NCBI GenBank assembly: GCA_003161635.1
Contig: PMOA01000041.1
Location: forward strand, 18,912-72,776
Source: Limisphaerales bacterium
GTDB lineage: Bacteria; Verrucomicrobiota; Verrucomicrobiia; Limisphaerales; UBA11358
Direction of reading: 5' to 3'
Length of the DNA: 53,865 nucleotides
How positions within the stretch are numbered: position 1 is the stretch's first letter; each line of letters begins with the position of its first letter. Positions 1 to 8,328 of the stretch are shown piece after piece. The notes under the pieces are model-generated. The model saw only the letters and a program-made list of their open reading frames with translations, searched no databases and was not told the DNA's origin. A program made the position numbers and the translations under genes.

Positions 1-1392
1 TACGGTCTCTACGCGCTGCAACATCGCGGGCAGGAAAGTGCCGGGATCGTCACCTGCCACGAGGGAAAATTTTTCAAGCATCACGGCATGGGGCTCGTGC
101 CGCAGGTTTTCAACCCGAAAATTCTCCATGACCTCGTGGGCAACATGTCCGTCGGCCACACGCGTTATTCGACCACCGGCTCGTCGCACATCCGCAACGC
201 GCAGCCGCTCACGGTGGATTGCATGCGCGGGCAGATCGCCGTCGCCCACAACGGCAATCTGACCAACGCCGCCCAGCTCCGCGACGACCTCGAAAGTCGC
301 GGGCTGGTTTTTCAAACCACCGTGGACAGCGAAATCATCATCATGATGCTCGCGCAGCCGTCGCTCGGCGGCGTCGAAAACACGCTGGTGCAGACTTTTC
401 GCCGTCTTGAGGGCGCCTACTCGCTCGTCATCATGACCGAGAAGGAATTGATTGGCGTCCGCGACCCGTTCGGTTTTCGCCCGCTTTCCATCGGCCGCCT
501 GAATGGCGCGTATGTGCTGGCCAGCGAATCGGTCGCGTTTGACCAGATTCAGGCCCAGTTCGTCCGTGATGTCGAACCGGGCGAAATCGTTATCATCAAC
601 GAAAAAGGTTTGATCAGCGTTCAGGCGTTTCCCGAACACCAGCGCCGGGCGTTTTGCATTTTTGAATACGTCTATTTCGCGCGGCCGGACAGCGTGATCG
701 GCGGCCGCAGCGTTTATGAAGTTCGCAAGGAAATGGGCCGCCAGCTCGCGCGCGAACATCGCGTGAAGGCGGACCTTGTCATCCCGGTGCCCGACAGCGG
801 CGGCTGTGCGGCGCTGGGCTATTCCGAGGAATCCGGCATTCCATTCGAGATGGCCTTCATCCGCAATCACTACGTCGGGCGCAGCTTTCTGCAGCCGTCG
901 CAATTGATCCGCGACTTCGACGTACGCGTGAAACTGAATCTCATTGCGTCGCTCGTGAAAGACCAGCGCGTCGTCATCGTGGACGATTCCATTGTGCGCG
1001 GCACCACGTGCAAGGCACGCGTCAAAACCCTCAAGGAAGCCGGCGCCCGGGAAGTTCACGTCGCCGTCAGTTGTCCGCCGCACATGAACCCGTGCGTCTA
1101 TGGCATTGATTTTCCCGACCGCAACAAGCTCATGGCGGCGAATCACAGCGTGGACGAAATCCGCCAATACCTGAACGCCGATTCGCTGCACTACCTTTCG
1201 CAGGCAGGCATGGTCAAGGCCACCGGCCGCGCAAAGGAATCATTCTGCATGGCCTGTTACGACGGGAAATATCCCGTGCCCTACGATCCCGTGCTCGACA
1301 AGCACATCATCGAACGCCGGCGCAGCCAGGCGCAAACCCTCGGCGAAGCCGTGGAGAAGGAGAACGAGCAGATTAAATTGTTGCAGGTTTGA
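1..1392 (+). CDS. purF: Amidophosphoribosyltransferase (5' end outside window)
   Basis: Glutamine PRPP amidotransferase, which makes 5-phosphoribosylamine in the first committed step of purine synthesis. The reading frame is open from base 1, and its first residues (YGLYALQHRGQESAG) match the N-terminal nucleophile glutaminase domain just after the catalytic cysteine. The true start and Cys1 therefore lie roughly 30 codons upstream, outside the window; the ATG at base 88 is internal. The second half is a phosphoribosyltransferase domain with the PRPP loop VVIVDDSIVRGTT near base 970. Cysteines near the C-terminus (FCMACYDG) resemble the Fe-S-bearing Bacillus-type enzymes. No frameshift is seen. 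Confidence 0.96.
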   Translation, partial: YGLYALQHRGQESAGIVTCHEGKFFKHHGMGLVPQVFNPKILHDLVGNMSVGHTRYSTTGSSHIRNAQPLTVDCMRGQIAVAHNGNLTNAAQLRDDLESRGLVFQTTVDSEIIIMMLAQPSLGGVENTLVQTFRRLEGAYSLVIMTEKELIGVRDPFGFRPLSIGRLNGAYVLASESVAFDQIQAQFVRDVEPGEIVIINEKGLISVQAFPEHQRRAFCIFEYVYFARPDSVIGGRSVYEVRKEMGRQLAREHRVKADLVIPVPDSGGCAALGYSEESGIPFEMAFIRNHYVGRSFLQPSQLIRDFDVRVKLNLIASLVKDQRVVIVDDSIVRGTTCKARVKTLKEAGAREVHVAVSCPPHMNPCVYGIDFPDRNKLMAANHSVDEIRQYLNADSLHYLSQAGMVKATGRAKESFCMACYDGKYPVPYDPVLDKHIIERRRSQAQTLGEAVEKENEQIKLLQV

Positions 1393-1464
1393 CGAGACAT
1401 GCTGCAAAGTTTGCGGCATATTTACACTGTTAGGCAAAGTTACCCCCGGAAAGTGCGGCCATTC

Positions 1465-1836
1465 ATGATTAATTCAAAAATCATCGGTTTTGTGGCGACG
1501 CGAAATCCTGCGAGTGCCCGGAAGTTTTATGAGGGGACTCTGGGTTTGCCGTTTATCAGCGAGGATCCTTTCGCCGTGGTGTTCGATGCGAATGGCACGA
1601 TGTTGCGCGTGCAGAAAGTTCAGGAACTGCTACCAGCACACCATACGGTTCTTGGCTGGGAGGTGCATGACCTTCGTGCAGAAATTAAGGCGTTGACGAA
1701 AAGAGGGGTTCGATTTGAACGTTTTGACGGTCTTCCCCAAGATGAATTGGGCATCTGGACATCCCCTTCTGGCGCGAAAGTGGCGTGGTTCAAAGACCCG
1801 GACGGGAACATGCTTTCCCTTACGCAATTTCAATGA
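1465..1836 (+). CDS. VOC (glyoxalase/bleomycin-resistance fold) protein
   Basis: A 123-residue single-domain protein of the vicinal oxygen chelate superfamily. It opens with a strand-helix pattern (IIGFVATRNPASARKFYEGTLGLP) and ends with the typical WFKDPDGNMLSLTQF strand. The superfamily includes lyases, dioxygenases and resistance proteins, so no substrate can be named. The ATG at 1465 was preferred over the upstream ATG at 1399 because the fold begins immediately after it and the earlier codons show no family resemblance. It is less GC-rich than purF and sits alone between purF and deoC, which may mean it was acquired separately. Confidence 0.8.
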   Translation: MINSKIIGFVATRNPASARKFYEGTLGLPFISEDPFAVVFDANGTMLRVQKVQELLPAHHTVLGWEVHDLRAEIKALTKRGVRFERFDGLPQDELGIWTSPSGAKVAWFKDPDGNMLSLTQFQ

Positions 1837-1942
1837 TGAACGAACAGGACAAGTTGTGTTTCATTCGGACGTTGCCTAAAGCCGCATCAGAGCAGTTCCC
1901 AGTCAGCCTTTAATTTTTATTCGCCCTGTGCTGCAAAGTGCA

Positions 1943-1971
1943 TTGACGCCGCGCCTTTCCGTCGCCAGAAT
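1943..1971 (+). promoter_or_regulatory. Candidate sigma70-type promoter ahead of deoC
   Basis: TTGACG, 17 bases, then CAGAAT. Both hexamers and the spacing fit a housekeeping promoter, and the site lies in the gap between the VOC gene and deoC. This is a motif match only. Confidence 0.35.
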
Positions 1972-2082
1972 CTCTGGTAAGTTATGAAAGTGTCCGCGTT
2001 AACAAGGGAGCGGCCAGAGTTTTCAACTCGCCACTCGTTACTTGCCACACGTCACTCAACCGTTCCGACGGTTGACCAAATC

Positions 2083-2940
2083 ATGGCCGAGGAGCGCGCC
2101 GCCGCGTTCACCAAACGCAGCATCAAGACCAGCGCCAAGCTGGCCGGGCTGAAAATGGTCGTGAGCATGATGGATTTGACGACGCTCGAAGGCAAAGACA
2201 CGCCCGGCAAGGTCGCCTATCTCTGCCGCAAGGCGCTCCAGCCCGCCGATCCAAAATACAACGTGCCGACCTGCGCCGCCGTGTGCGTCTATCCGAACAT
2301 GGTGAAATACGCGCGAAAATTTCTCGGTGAAAATTCTCCGGTGCATGTCGCCTCGGTCGCCACCGGTTTTCCCAGCGGACAATTTCCGTTGCCCACAAAA
2401 CTCAATGAAGTCCGCCGCGCCGTAGCCGATGGCGCGGATGAAGTGGACATGGTCATCAACCGTTGCGCGTTTCTCGCCGGCGACCACGCGAAAGTTTTTG
2501 ACGAAATCGCCGCCACCAAGGAAGCCAGCGGCCCGGCGCATTTGAAGGTCATTCTCGAAACCGGCGAACTCGTCACCTACGACAACGTCCGCCTCGCCAG
2601 CGAAATCGCCATGCAAGCGGGCGCGGATTTCATCAAGACCAGCACCGGCAAAGTTTCGCCCGCCGCCACCATGCCCGTCACGCTCGTGATGCTGGAGGCC
2701 ATCCGCGATTATTTTTTCGCCACCGGCGTCCGCATCGGCATGAAACCCGCCGGCGGCATCCGCAACGCCAAGCAGGCGCTTCACTATCTCGTGATGGTCA
2801 AGGAAACCCTCGGCGACGACTGGCTCACACCCGGCCTGTTCCGCTTCGGCGCGAGCACGCTCCTCAACGACGTGCTCATGCAAATCGCCAAAACCGTGGA
2901 CGGTAATTACCAGGGCCCCGATTACTTTTCGTTGCCGTGA
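2083..2940 (+). CDS. deoC: Deoxyribose-phosphate aldolase, long (E. coli-like) form
   Basis: Cleaves 2-deoxyribose-5-phosphate to glyceraldehyde-3-phosphate and acetaldehyde. The 285-residue product resembles the E. coli type: MDLTTLEGKDT at the N-terminus, ETGEL mid-protein, the Schiff-base lysine in FIKTSTGK (about K185) and the second lysine in GMKPAGG (about K221). The frame is open back to an ATG at 1984, but the extra 33 residues (STRHSLLATRHST) come from a repetitive ACTCGNNACT-like stretch, so 2083 is preferred; the longer start cannot be excluded. First gene of a run of deoC, two aldehyde dehydrogenase homologues and a second, differently built deoC, which suggests deoxynucleoside degradation with oxidation of the acetaldehyde. 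Confidence 0.9.
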   Translation: MAEERAAAFTKRSIKTSAKLAGLKMVVSMMDLTTLEGKDTPGKVAYLCRKALQPADPKYNVPTCAAVCVYPNMVKYARKFLGENSPVHVASVATGFPSGQFPLPTKLNEVRRAVADGADEVDMVINRCAFLAGDHAKVFDEIAATKEASGPAHLKVILETGELVTYDNVRLASEIAMQAGADFIKTSTGKVSPAATMPVTLVMLEAIRDYFFATGVRIGMKPAGGIRNAKQALHYLVMVKETLGDDWLTPGLFRFGASTLLNDVLMQIAKTVDGNYQGPDYFSLP

Positions 2941-2958
2941 AATCCAATCAACCATTTC

Positions 2959-3031
2959 GTAGCAGCCGACGTGAGGAGGCTCTAACTTTTTCTCCCGACG
3001 GAGGAATGAGCCTCCTCACGTCGGCTGCTAC
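2959..3031. repeat. Palindromic element, family B
   Basis: Two perfect 24-base inverted arms (GTAGCAGCCGACGTGAGGAG... at 2959-2982 and its complement at 3008-3031) around a 25-base spacer. It lies between deoC and the aldehyde dehydrogenase and ends 12 bases before the start codon, so it could fold in the mRNA leader. Similar arms occur at 6203-6267 and, more distantly, inside argJ. Confidence 0.85.
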
Positions 3032-3043
3032 AGAACTTTGAAA

Positions 3044-4591
3044 ATGAAAACAAAACTCAAACCCATTTCCCGTAAGGTTTCCGCCAAGCGCGCCGTCGCC
3101 ACGATCGCGGCGCAGCCAGTCGTGCCGCTCAAGGAACGCCGGCTCACCTTCGGCGGCAAGTGGGATTACGCGCCCGCGCCGGAGGAGTCCAGGAATTACG
3201 TCATCACGCCGCGGCATGAATTGTTCATCAACGGCAAATTCGTCAAACCGCGCTCCGGGAAATATTTCCCCTCCATCAACCCGGCCACGGAAGAAAAGCT
3301 CACGGAAATTGCCGCTGCCGACGAAGCCGACGTTGATAAAGCCGTCAAGGCCGCCCGCCGCGCCTACGAAAAGGTCTGGAGCAAAATGCCGGGCCGCGAA
3401 CGGGGCAAATATCTTTACCGCATCGCGCGCATTATCCAGGAAAAGATGCGGGAACTGGCCGTGCTCGAAAGCATGGATGGCGGCAAACCCATCAAGGAAA
3501 CCCGCGACGTGGATGTGCCGCTCGTGGCCGCGCATTTCTTTTATCACGCCGGCTGGGCCGACAAATTGAAGTATGCCTTTCCCGGACGGACACCGCGGCC
3601 GCTCGGCGTCGCGGGGCAGATCATCCCGTGGAATTTTCCGCTGCTCATGGCTGCATGGAAGATCGCGCCGGCCATCGCCTGCGGCAACACCGTCGTCATC
3701 AAGCCGTCCAAAACCACCAGCATCACGCTGCTGCGTCTGGCGCAGATTTTTCAGGAGGCGGAATTGCCCGAAGGCGTGGTCAACGTCGTCACCGGTTCGA
3801 GCGAAACCGGCACGGCCATGGTGAAGCATCCGGACGTCAACAAGATTGCGTTCACCGGCTCGACCGAGATCGGCAAGCAACTCGCGCAACTTTGCGTCGG
3901 CACGGGCAAAAAGCTCACGCTCGAACTCGGCGGCAAGGCGGCCAACATTGTGTTTGAGGACGCGCCCATTGATCAGGCCATCGAAGGCATCATTGCGGGC
4001 ATCTACTTCAACATGGGCCACGTCTGCTGTGCCGGCTCGCGATTGCTGGTGCAGGAAGGCATTTACCCGAAAGTCGTCCGCAAGTTGCGCGACCGCATCC
4101 AGACCCTGCGCCTCGGCAATCCGCTGGATAAAAACACCGACATCGGCGCGATCAACAACAAACCGCAACTGGAAAAAATCCGCGAGCTGGTGCAATGCGG
4201 CGTGGCGGAAGGCGCGGAACTCGTCCAATCCAGTTGCACACTGCCCGAGCGCGGCTATTGGTATCCGCCGACTTTTCTCACGGGCGTCACCGCGTCTCAT
4301 CGCGTGGCGCAGGAGGAAATTTTCGGACCGGTATTGAGTGTGATGACGTTCCGCACGCCGGAGGAGGGCTTCGAGCGCGCGAACAACACGCCTTACGGAT
4401 TGAGCGCGGGCGTGTGGACGGACAAAGGCAGCAAGATTTTTAAGATCGTCAACCAGCTGCGCGCCGGCGTCGTCTGGGCGAACACCTACAACAAGTTTGA
4501 CCCGACGAGTCCGTTCGGCGGCTACAAGGAAAGCGGCTTCGGGCGCGAAGGCGGATTGCAGGGTCTGGCGGCCTATTGCCGGCTGGATTGA
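3044..4591 (+). CDS. NAD(P)-dependent aldehyde dehydrogenase, catalytic partner
   Basis: A full aldehyde dehydrogenase of 515 residues that oxidises an aldehyde to its acid. Seen in order: a basic N-terminal extension of about 50 residues, the family start (LFINGKFV), FTGSTEIGK of the cofactor-binding domain, the general-base glutamate in LELGGK, and the catalytic cysteine in GHVCCAGS (about C328). [10 protein letters not shown] and [13 protein letters not shown] complete the family. The ATG at 3044 was preferred over the TTG at 3038. Its place between two deoC genes points to acetaldehyde as substrate, which is inference. The next gene is a dehydrogenase homologue without the catalytic half, so the two may act together. 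Confidence 0.92.
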   Translation: MKTKLKPISRKVSAKRAVATIAAQPVVPLKERRLTFGGKWDYAPAPEESRNYVITPRHELFINGKFVKPRSGKYFPSINPATEEKLTEIAAADEADVDKAVKAARRAYEKVWSKMPGRERGKYLYRIARIIQEKMRELAVLESMDGGKPIKETRDVDVPLVAAHFFYHAGWADKLKYAFPGRTPRPLGVAGQIIPWNFPLLMAAWKIAPAIACGNTVVIKPSKTTSITLLRLAQIFQEAELPEGVVNVVTGSSETGTAMVKHPDVNKIAFTGSTEIGKQLAQLCVGTGKKLTLELGGKAANIVFEDAPIDQAIEGIIAGIYFNMGHVCCAGSRLLVQEGIYPKVVRKLRDRIQTLRLGNPLDKNTDIGAINNKPQLEKIRELVQCGVAEGAELVQSSCTLPERGYWYPPTFLTGVTASHRVAQEEIFGPVLSVMTFRTPEEGFERANNTPYGLSAGVWTDKGSKIFKIVNQLRAGVVWANTYNKFDPTSPFGGYKESGFGREGGLQGLAAYCRLD

Positions 4592-4613
4592 AAACATTTT
4601 TACACCTCGAACC

Positions 4614-5486
4614 ATGAGCACACGACTCGACGTCAAAAAAACCTACAAGCTTTTCATCGGCGGAAAATTTCCGCGCAGCGAGAGCGGGCGTTATCTCCCC
4701 GCGAAATCACCGGCCGGCGGGCAGCTGGATAATTTCGCCCACGCCTCCCGCAAGGATTTCCGGGACGCGGTGGTGGCGGCGCGCGCGGCGGTGGACGGCT
4801 GGAGCAAGGCCACCGCCTACAATCGCGGGCAGATTCTTTACCGCGCCGCCGAGATGTTGCAAAACCGCGCGACCGAGCTGGTGAATGAAATTGCGCGCTC
4901 CACCGGCGTCAGCGCAGCGAAGGCAAAACGCGAAGTGACGCTGGCGATTGACCGGCTCGTGCATTTCGCGGGCTGGACGGACAAGTATTCGCAAATTTTC
5001 AGCAGCGTGAATCCCGTCGCCACGTCGCATTTCAACTTTACGACGCCCGAGCCGACCGGCGTGGTCGTGGTCCTCGCGCCGGACGAGCCATCGCTGCTGG
5101 CGCTGGTTTCCCTGACCGCCCCGGTGATTTTAAGCGGCAACGCGGCGATTGTGATTTCCTCGGAAAAATTTCCGCTGCCGGCCGCGACGTTCGCGGAGAT
5201 TCTGGCCACGAGCGATTTGCCCGGCGGCGTGGTGAACATTTTGACCGGCAAACGCGGCGAACTCGTCCCGCACATCGCCGGCCACATGGACGTGAACGCG
5301 ATTGTGGACGGCGCGGGTGTTCCGGACATCAGCGTGAAGTTGCAGGCCGGCACGGCCATCAATCTCAAACGTTACGCGAAACATTCACCCGCGCCCGCCG
5401 ACTGGTTCACCGCAAAAGTTGAAGACCCGTATTGGATACTCGACACGGTCGAATTCAAAACTGCCTGGCATCCCATTGGCGTTTGA
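4614..5486 (+). CDS. Aldehyde dehydrogenase-like protein lacking the catalytic domain (ALDH16-like second domain)
   Basis: A 290-residue protein matching the cofactor-binding half of aldehyde dehydrogenases (YKLFIGGKFPRSESGRYLP, then PEPTGVVVVLAPDEPS) and ending before any catalytic-cysteine motif; the glutamate loop is also not recognisable. It follows the active dehydrogenase by 22 bases and precedes the second deoC by 3. Known ALDH16 proteins carry an active domain and a vestigial one on a single chain; this pair looks like the same arrangement split into two genes. A structural or regulatory partner role is inferred. The frame is intact, so it is unlikely to be a decaying fragment. Confidence 0.78.
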   Translation: MSTRLDVKKTYKLFIGGKFPRSESGRYLPAKSPAGGQLDNFAHASRKDFRDAVVAARAAVDGWSKATAYNRGQILYRAAEMLQNRATELVNEIARSTGVSAAKAKREVTLAIDRLVHFAGWTDKYSQIFSSVNPVATSHFNFTTPEPTGVVVVLAPDEPSLLALVSLTAPVILSGNAAIVISSEKFPLPAATFAEILATSDLPGGVVNILTGKRGELVPHIAGHMDVNAIVDGAGVPDISVKLQAGTAINLKRYAKHSPAPADWFTAKVEDPYWILDTVEFKTAWHPIGV

Positions 5487-5489
5487 CAG

Positions 5490-6194
5490 ATGGCTGACGC
5501 TTCCCCCATATCGTTGCCAACCACTCCCACCGCCCTGGCCCGGTTCATTGACCATACCCTGACCCGGGCGGACGCCACGGTCCAAGGCATCGAAAAACTT
5601 TGTGCCGAGGCGCGCGAATACAAATTTCACAGCGTCAGCGTGAACGGTTCGTGGGTCGTCGCAGCGCGCCATTTTCTGGACGGCAGCGATGTGAAAGTCG
5701 GTTGCGCCGTCAGTTTCCCGCTCGGTGCCATGTCCGGCGACGTGAAGCGTTTTGAAACCGAGGCGGCCATTGACGATGGCGCGCAGGAAATTGATGTCGT
5801 CCTCAACCTCGGACGGCTCAAGGCGGGCGACGACAAATACGTTTTTCGCGAGCTGTGCGACGTGGTGGAGGCAGCGGACGAATGGCCGGTGAAAGTCATT
5901 CTCGAAACCTGCCTGTTGAACGACGAGGAAAAAGTCCGCGCCTGCAAGCTCGTCGTGGAAAGCGGCGCGCATTTTGTGAAAACCTCCACCGGCTTCAGCA
6001 CAAGCGGTGCCACCGTGGAAGATGTAAAGCTGATGCGCGAAACCGTCGGCCCGAAGTTCGGCGTTAAGGCCTCCGGCGGCATTCGCGACACGCAGACCGC
6101 CCTGGCGATGATTGAAGCGGGCGCGACACGCCTCGGCACTTCGGCTGGAGTCGCGATTGTGAAAGGTTTTGCTGAGGTTAAACCCAGCCGTTAA
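5490..6194 (+). CDS. deoC: Deoxyribose-phosphate aldolase, short form
   Basis: Second deoxyribose-phosphate aldolase, 234 residues, of the short Bacillus/archaeal type: LARFIDHTLTRADAT at the start, a KVGCAVSFPLG strand, the Schiff-base lysine in FVKTSTGF and the lysine in GVKASGGI. It starts three bases after the stop of the vestigial dehydrogenase gene, so translation is probably coupled. The first deoC of the cluster is only distantly similar, so one operon-like run carries two aldolases of different subfamilies. They may differ in substrate or regulation; the sequence does not show which. Confidence 0.92.
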   Translation: MADASPISLPTTPTALARFIDHTLTRADATVQGIEKLCAEAREYKFHSVSVNGSWVVAARHFLDGSDVKVGCAVSFPLGAMSGDVKRFETEAAIDDGAQEIDVVLNLGRLKAGDDKYVFRELCDVVEAADEWPVKVILETCLLNDEEKVRACKLVVESGAHFVKTSTGFSTSGATVEDVKLMRETVGPKFGVKASGGIRDTQTALAMIEAGATRLGTSAGVAIVKGFAEVKPSR

Positions 6195-6202
6195 AACTCA
6201 TA

Positions 6203-6267
6203 GTAGCCGCGGACGTCAGTCCGCACTGATTTCCCGGATAAATGCGCCGACTGACGTCGGCGGCTAC
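6203..6267. repeat. Palindromic element, family B
   Basis: Arms GTAGCCGCGGACGTCAGTCC (6203-) and its near-complement ending at 6267, about 22 of 24 paired, with a 17-base spacer. It lies between the convergent deoC and pyrB genes, 8 bases after the deoC stop, and may act as a terminator-like hairpin, although there is no T-run. Confidence 0.75.
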
Positions 6268-6295
6268 GAGGTTCCGAAACGGCTTCCTCATTGAC

Positions 6296-7240
6296 TCAGT
6301 TTCCCGTCAGTTCCTGCGGCCCTTTGCCGCCGTTGACCAAAAATAAAACGGCCATGCGCACGGCGAGGCCGTTGGTCACCTGCTCCAGAATCAACGAACG
6401 GGCGGAGTCGGCAATGTCACTGTCAATTTCCACGCCGCGATTGACCGGGCCGGGATGCATGATGAGCGCGTCAGACTTGGTTTTGGCAAGGCGGGCTTTG
6501 TTGAGTCCGAAAAGCTGCGTGTATTCGTTGATGCTGGGAAACATCGTCTTGCGCTGACGCTCGTGCTGGATGCGGAGCAGGTTGATGATGTCGGCGTCGC
6601 GAATGGCTTCGTCCATGTCGTGGGTCACGCGGCAACCCATTTGTTCAAACGTCCGGGGCACGAGCGTGGATGGCCCGCAAAGCGTGACGCGCGCGCCCAG
6701 TTTCGTCAGCGCCCAAATGTCCGAGCGCGCCACGCGGCTGTAAAGAATGTCGCCCAGAATCGTGACGTTCAGCCCGGCGATCTTCCCCTTGTGCTCGCGA
6801 ATGGTGAAGGCGTCGAGCAATGCCTGGGTGGGATGCTCATGCGCGCCGTCACCGGCATTGACGACACTGGCGTTGAGCACGCGTGACAGAAAATGCGGCG
6901 CGCCCGACGCGCTGTGGCGCATGACGATGAAATCGGCGTTGAGCGCCTCGAGATTGCGCGCGGTGTCCTTGAGCGTCTCGCCCTTTTTTAACGACGAGGC
7001 CTCGGCGGTAAAGTTGATGATGTCCGCCGACAACCGTTGCTCGGCCAGCTCAAAACTGATGCGCGTCCGCGTGGACGGCTCAATAAACAGGTTGACGACG
7101 GTTTTGCCACGCAGCGCCGGAACTTTTTTGATGGCGCGCTCGCCAACCGCCTTGAACGCCCGCGCCGTGTCGAGGACAGTGACAATTTCGTCCGCCGTGA
7201 GCGATTCGATGTCGAGCAGATGTTTGCGGTTCCAGGCCAT
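6296..7240 (-). CDS. pyrB: Aspartate carbamoyltransferase catalytic subunit
   Basis: Condenses carbamoyl phosphate with aspartate in the second step of pyrimidine synthesis. The 314-residue protein has the carbamoyl-phosphate loop [15 protein letters not shown] and the C-terminal [10 protein letters not shown]. Its length matches catalytic chains that work without a regulatory chain, and no pyrI is nearby. It lies 60 bases downstream of pyrR on the same strand, the arrangement of PyrR-controlled operons, so the attenuator ahead of pyrR should control it as well. The other pathway genes here, pyrC and carA, are about 30 kb away and not linked. Confidence 0.95.
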   Translation of the reverse strand: MAWNRKHLLDIESLTADEIVTVLDTARAFKAVGERAIKKVPALRGKTVVNLFIEPSTRTRISFELAEQRLSADIINFTAEASSLKKGETLKDTARNLEALNADFIVMRHSASGAPHFLSRVLNASVVNAGDGAHEHPTQALLDAFTIREHKGKIAGLNVTILGDILYSRVARSDIWALTKLGARVTLCGPSTLVPRTFEQMGCRVTHDMDEAIRDADIINLLRIQHERQRKTMFPSINEYTQLFGLNKARLAKTKSDALIMHPGPVNRGVEIDSDIADSARSLILEQVTNGLAVRMAVLFLVNGGKGPQELTGN

Positions 7241-7300
7241 GTCAGGAATTTCTCATTTGAGAATTTGGACATTCTTTTGTCATTGGCGCTTCGTTATCAG

Positions 7301-7837
7301 TCATTTTTTCACCAGAACAACTTCGTCCCGTTCCGCTCCGATTTCAGTCAGACACAGGGAAATTTTCTCTTCCCGGGCGGTGGGCGCATTTTTACCGACG
7401 AAATCCGCCTTGATCGGCAATTCGCGATGGCCGCGGTCCACCAGCACGGCCAGTTGAATTTTTCTGGGCCGGCCAAAATCATTCAGCGCGTCCATCGCCG
7501 CGCGCGCCGTGCGGCCGCTGAACAGCACGTCGTCCACGAGCACAACGGTTTTACCGGTGACATCGAAGGGGATGACCGTGGGATAAACCTTGGGTGCGGC
7601 GCGCTGATCGAGATCGTCACGGTGCATCGAAACATCGAGCGTGCCCACGGGCACCGGCTGGTTCCAAATGCCGGCCAGAATCGTGCTGAGCCGCTGCGAG
7701 AGCGGCACCCCGCCTTTGGGAATGCCGATCAGCACGACTTCCGCACCGACTTCGTTGCGCTCGGCGATTTCGTGCGCGATGCGCGTCAGCGCGCGCTGGA
7801 TCGCCATGGCATCGAGGATGACAGTGGATTCAGGCAT
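7301..7837 (-). CDS. pyrR: Bifunctional pyrimidine regulator / uracil phosphoribosyltransferase
   Basis: A 178-residue type I phosphoribosyltransferase with the PRPP loop VVLVDDVLFSGRT and the PyrR-specific DVSMHRDDL and IGIPKGGVPL segments. PyrR binds pyr mRNA when UMP is high and favours termination; many members also have uracil phosphoribosyltransferase activity. The ATG at 7837 was chosen over the TTG at 7876, which lies in the untranslated leader. An RNA-binding-type hairpin and a terminator lie directly upstream, supporting the regulatory role. pyrB follows as the target operon gene. Confidence 0.93.
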   Translation of the reverse strand: MPESTVILDAMAIQRALTRIAHEIAERNEVGAEVVLIGIPKGGVPLSQRLSTILAGIWNQPVPVGTLDVSMHRDDLDQRAAPKVYPTVIPFDVTGKTVVLVDDVLFSGRTARAAMDALNDFGRPRKIQLAVLVDRGHRELPIKADFVGKNAPTAREEKISLCLTEIGAERDEVVLVKK

Positions 7838-7897
7838 GGAAGCAGGTTGAGAGTTGAAAGCATCCTCAAAAGGCAAAAAATCGGGAACGATGGTCGG

Positions 7898-7945
7898 AAA
7901 AAGAAAATCGCGAACCCGCTCCGTTTGTGTACGGAGCCGATTCGC
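7898..7945 (-). terminator. Intrinsic terminator of the pyrR leader (attenuator)
   Basis: On the minus strand, GCGAATCGGCTCCG and CGGAGCGGGTTCGC form a stem of about 13 pairs with one mismatch around an 8-base loop, followed by ATTTTCTTTTT. It lies between the PyrR-binding-type hairpin and the pyrR start, where attenuation of pyr operons normally occurs. Confidence 0.75.
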
Positions 7946-7974
7946 GTTGCGCGTTTGTCGTTCATAGTTTCCTT

Positions 7975-7994
7975 CGCCGCCTCACCGGGCAGCG
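7975..7994 (-). promoter_or_regulatory. Candidate PyrR-binding anti-antiterminator hairpin
   Basis: The minus-strand RNA CGCUGCC-CGGUGA-GGCGGCG forms seven pairs (one G-U) and places CCGGUGAGGC across the loop. This fits the conserved CC-N-G-N-GAGG-Y core of PyrR-binding loops. It precedes the terminator at 7898-7945 by about 30 bases. With UMP-bound PyrR it would be held and the terminator could form. Confidence 0.65.
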
Positions 7995-8017
7995 TTAAAG
8001 GAACATTTAATTTATTT

Positions 8018-8236
8018 TCAGTGACCGGCGACCTGGCGGGTTTTGCGCCAGCTTGAGCGGTGATTGATGATCCACTCCGTCAGCGCCCGCTCGAAGCCGA
8101 TGTCATGCCCGGCCTTTTCCGACTCAATCCATTTGTGCTTAAGGATTTCCTCACGTTCCGCCTGAAATTCGCGGTAGAGCGAGGAGCTTTTTAGAAAATC
8201 GTTCGCCGACGATGATTCTTTTGCAGCGTTCGACAT
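8018..8236 (-). CDS. Small hypothetical protein, 72 residues
   Basis: A short, highly charged, probably helical and cytoplasmic protein (LYREFQAEREEILKHKWIESEKAG in two short runs, then DIGFERALTEWI). The middle resembles a segment often found at the end of DUF4032 proteins, but I cannot assign a function. A good promoter candidate lies upstream, and the gene precedes the pyrR leader on the same strand. Composition and codon use look like real coding sequence for this genome. Confidence 0.6.
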   Translation of the reverse strand: MSNAAKESSSANDFLKSSSLYREFQAEREEILKHKWIESEKAGHDIGFERALTEWIINHRSSWRKTRQVAGH

Positions 8237-8260
8237 AATTGAAATAATATTGTTACCTTT

Positions 8261-8289
8261 ACGTTAAAACTTTGCCGCCCGGCTTGCAA
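8261..8289 (-). promoter_or_regulatory. Candidate promoter for the small 72-residue gene
   Basis: Minus strand TTGCAA, 17 bases, TAACGT, in an AT-rich gap and ending about 25 bases before the start codon. Motif match only. Confidence 0.35.
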
Positions 8290-8328
8290 CTGAAATAAAG
8301 CGCTTGAAATAAATAAGTTACGACTTAT

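Noticed and set aside
2948-4636. 562-codon minus-strand ORF opposite the aldehyde dehydrogenase
   Set aside because: It is the shadow of a GC-rich gene: the product is rich in Arg, Ala, Gly and His with no domain, while the plus strand encodes a clear enzyme.
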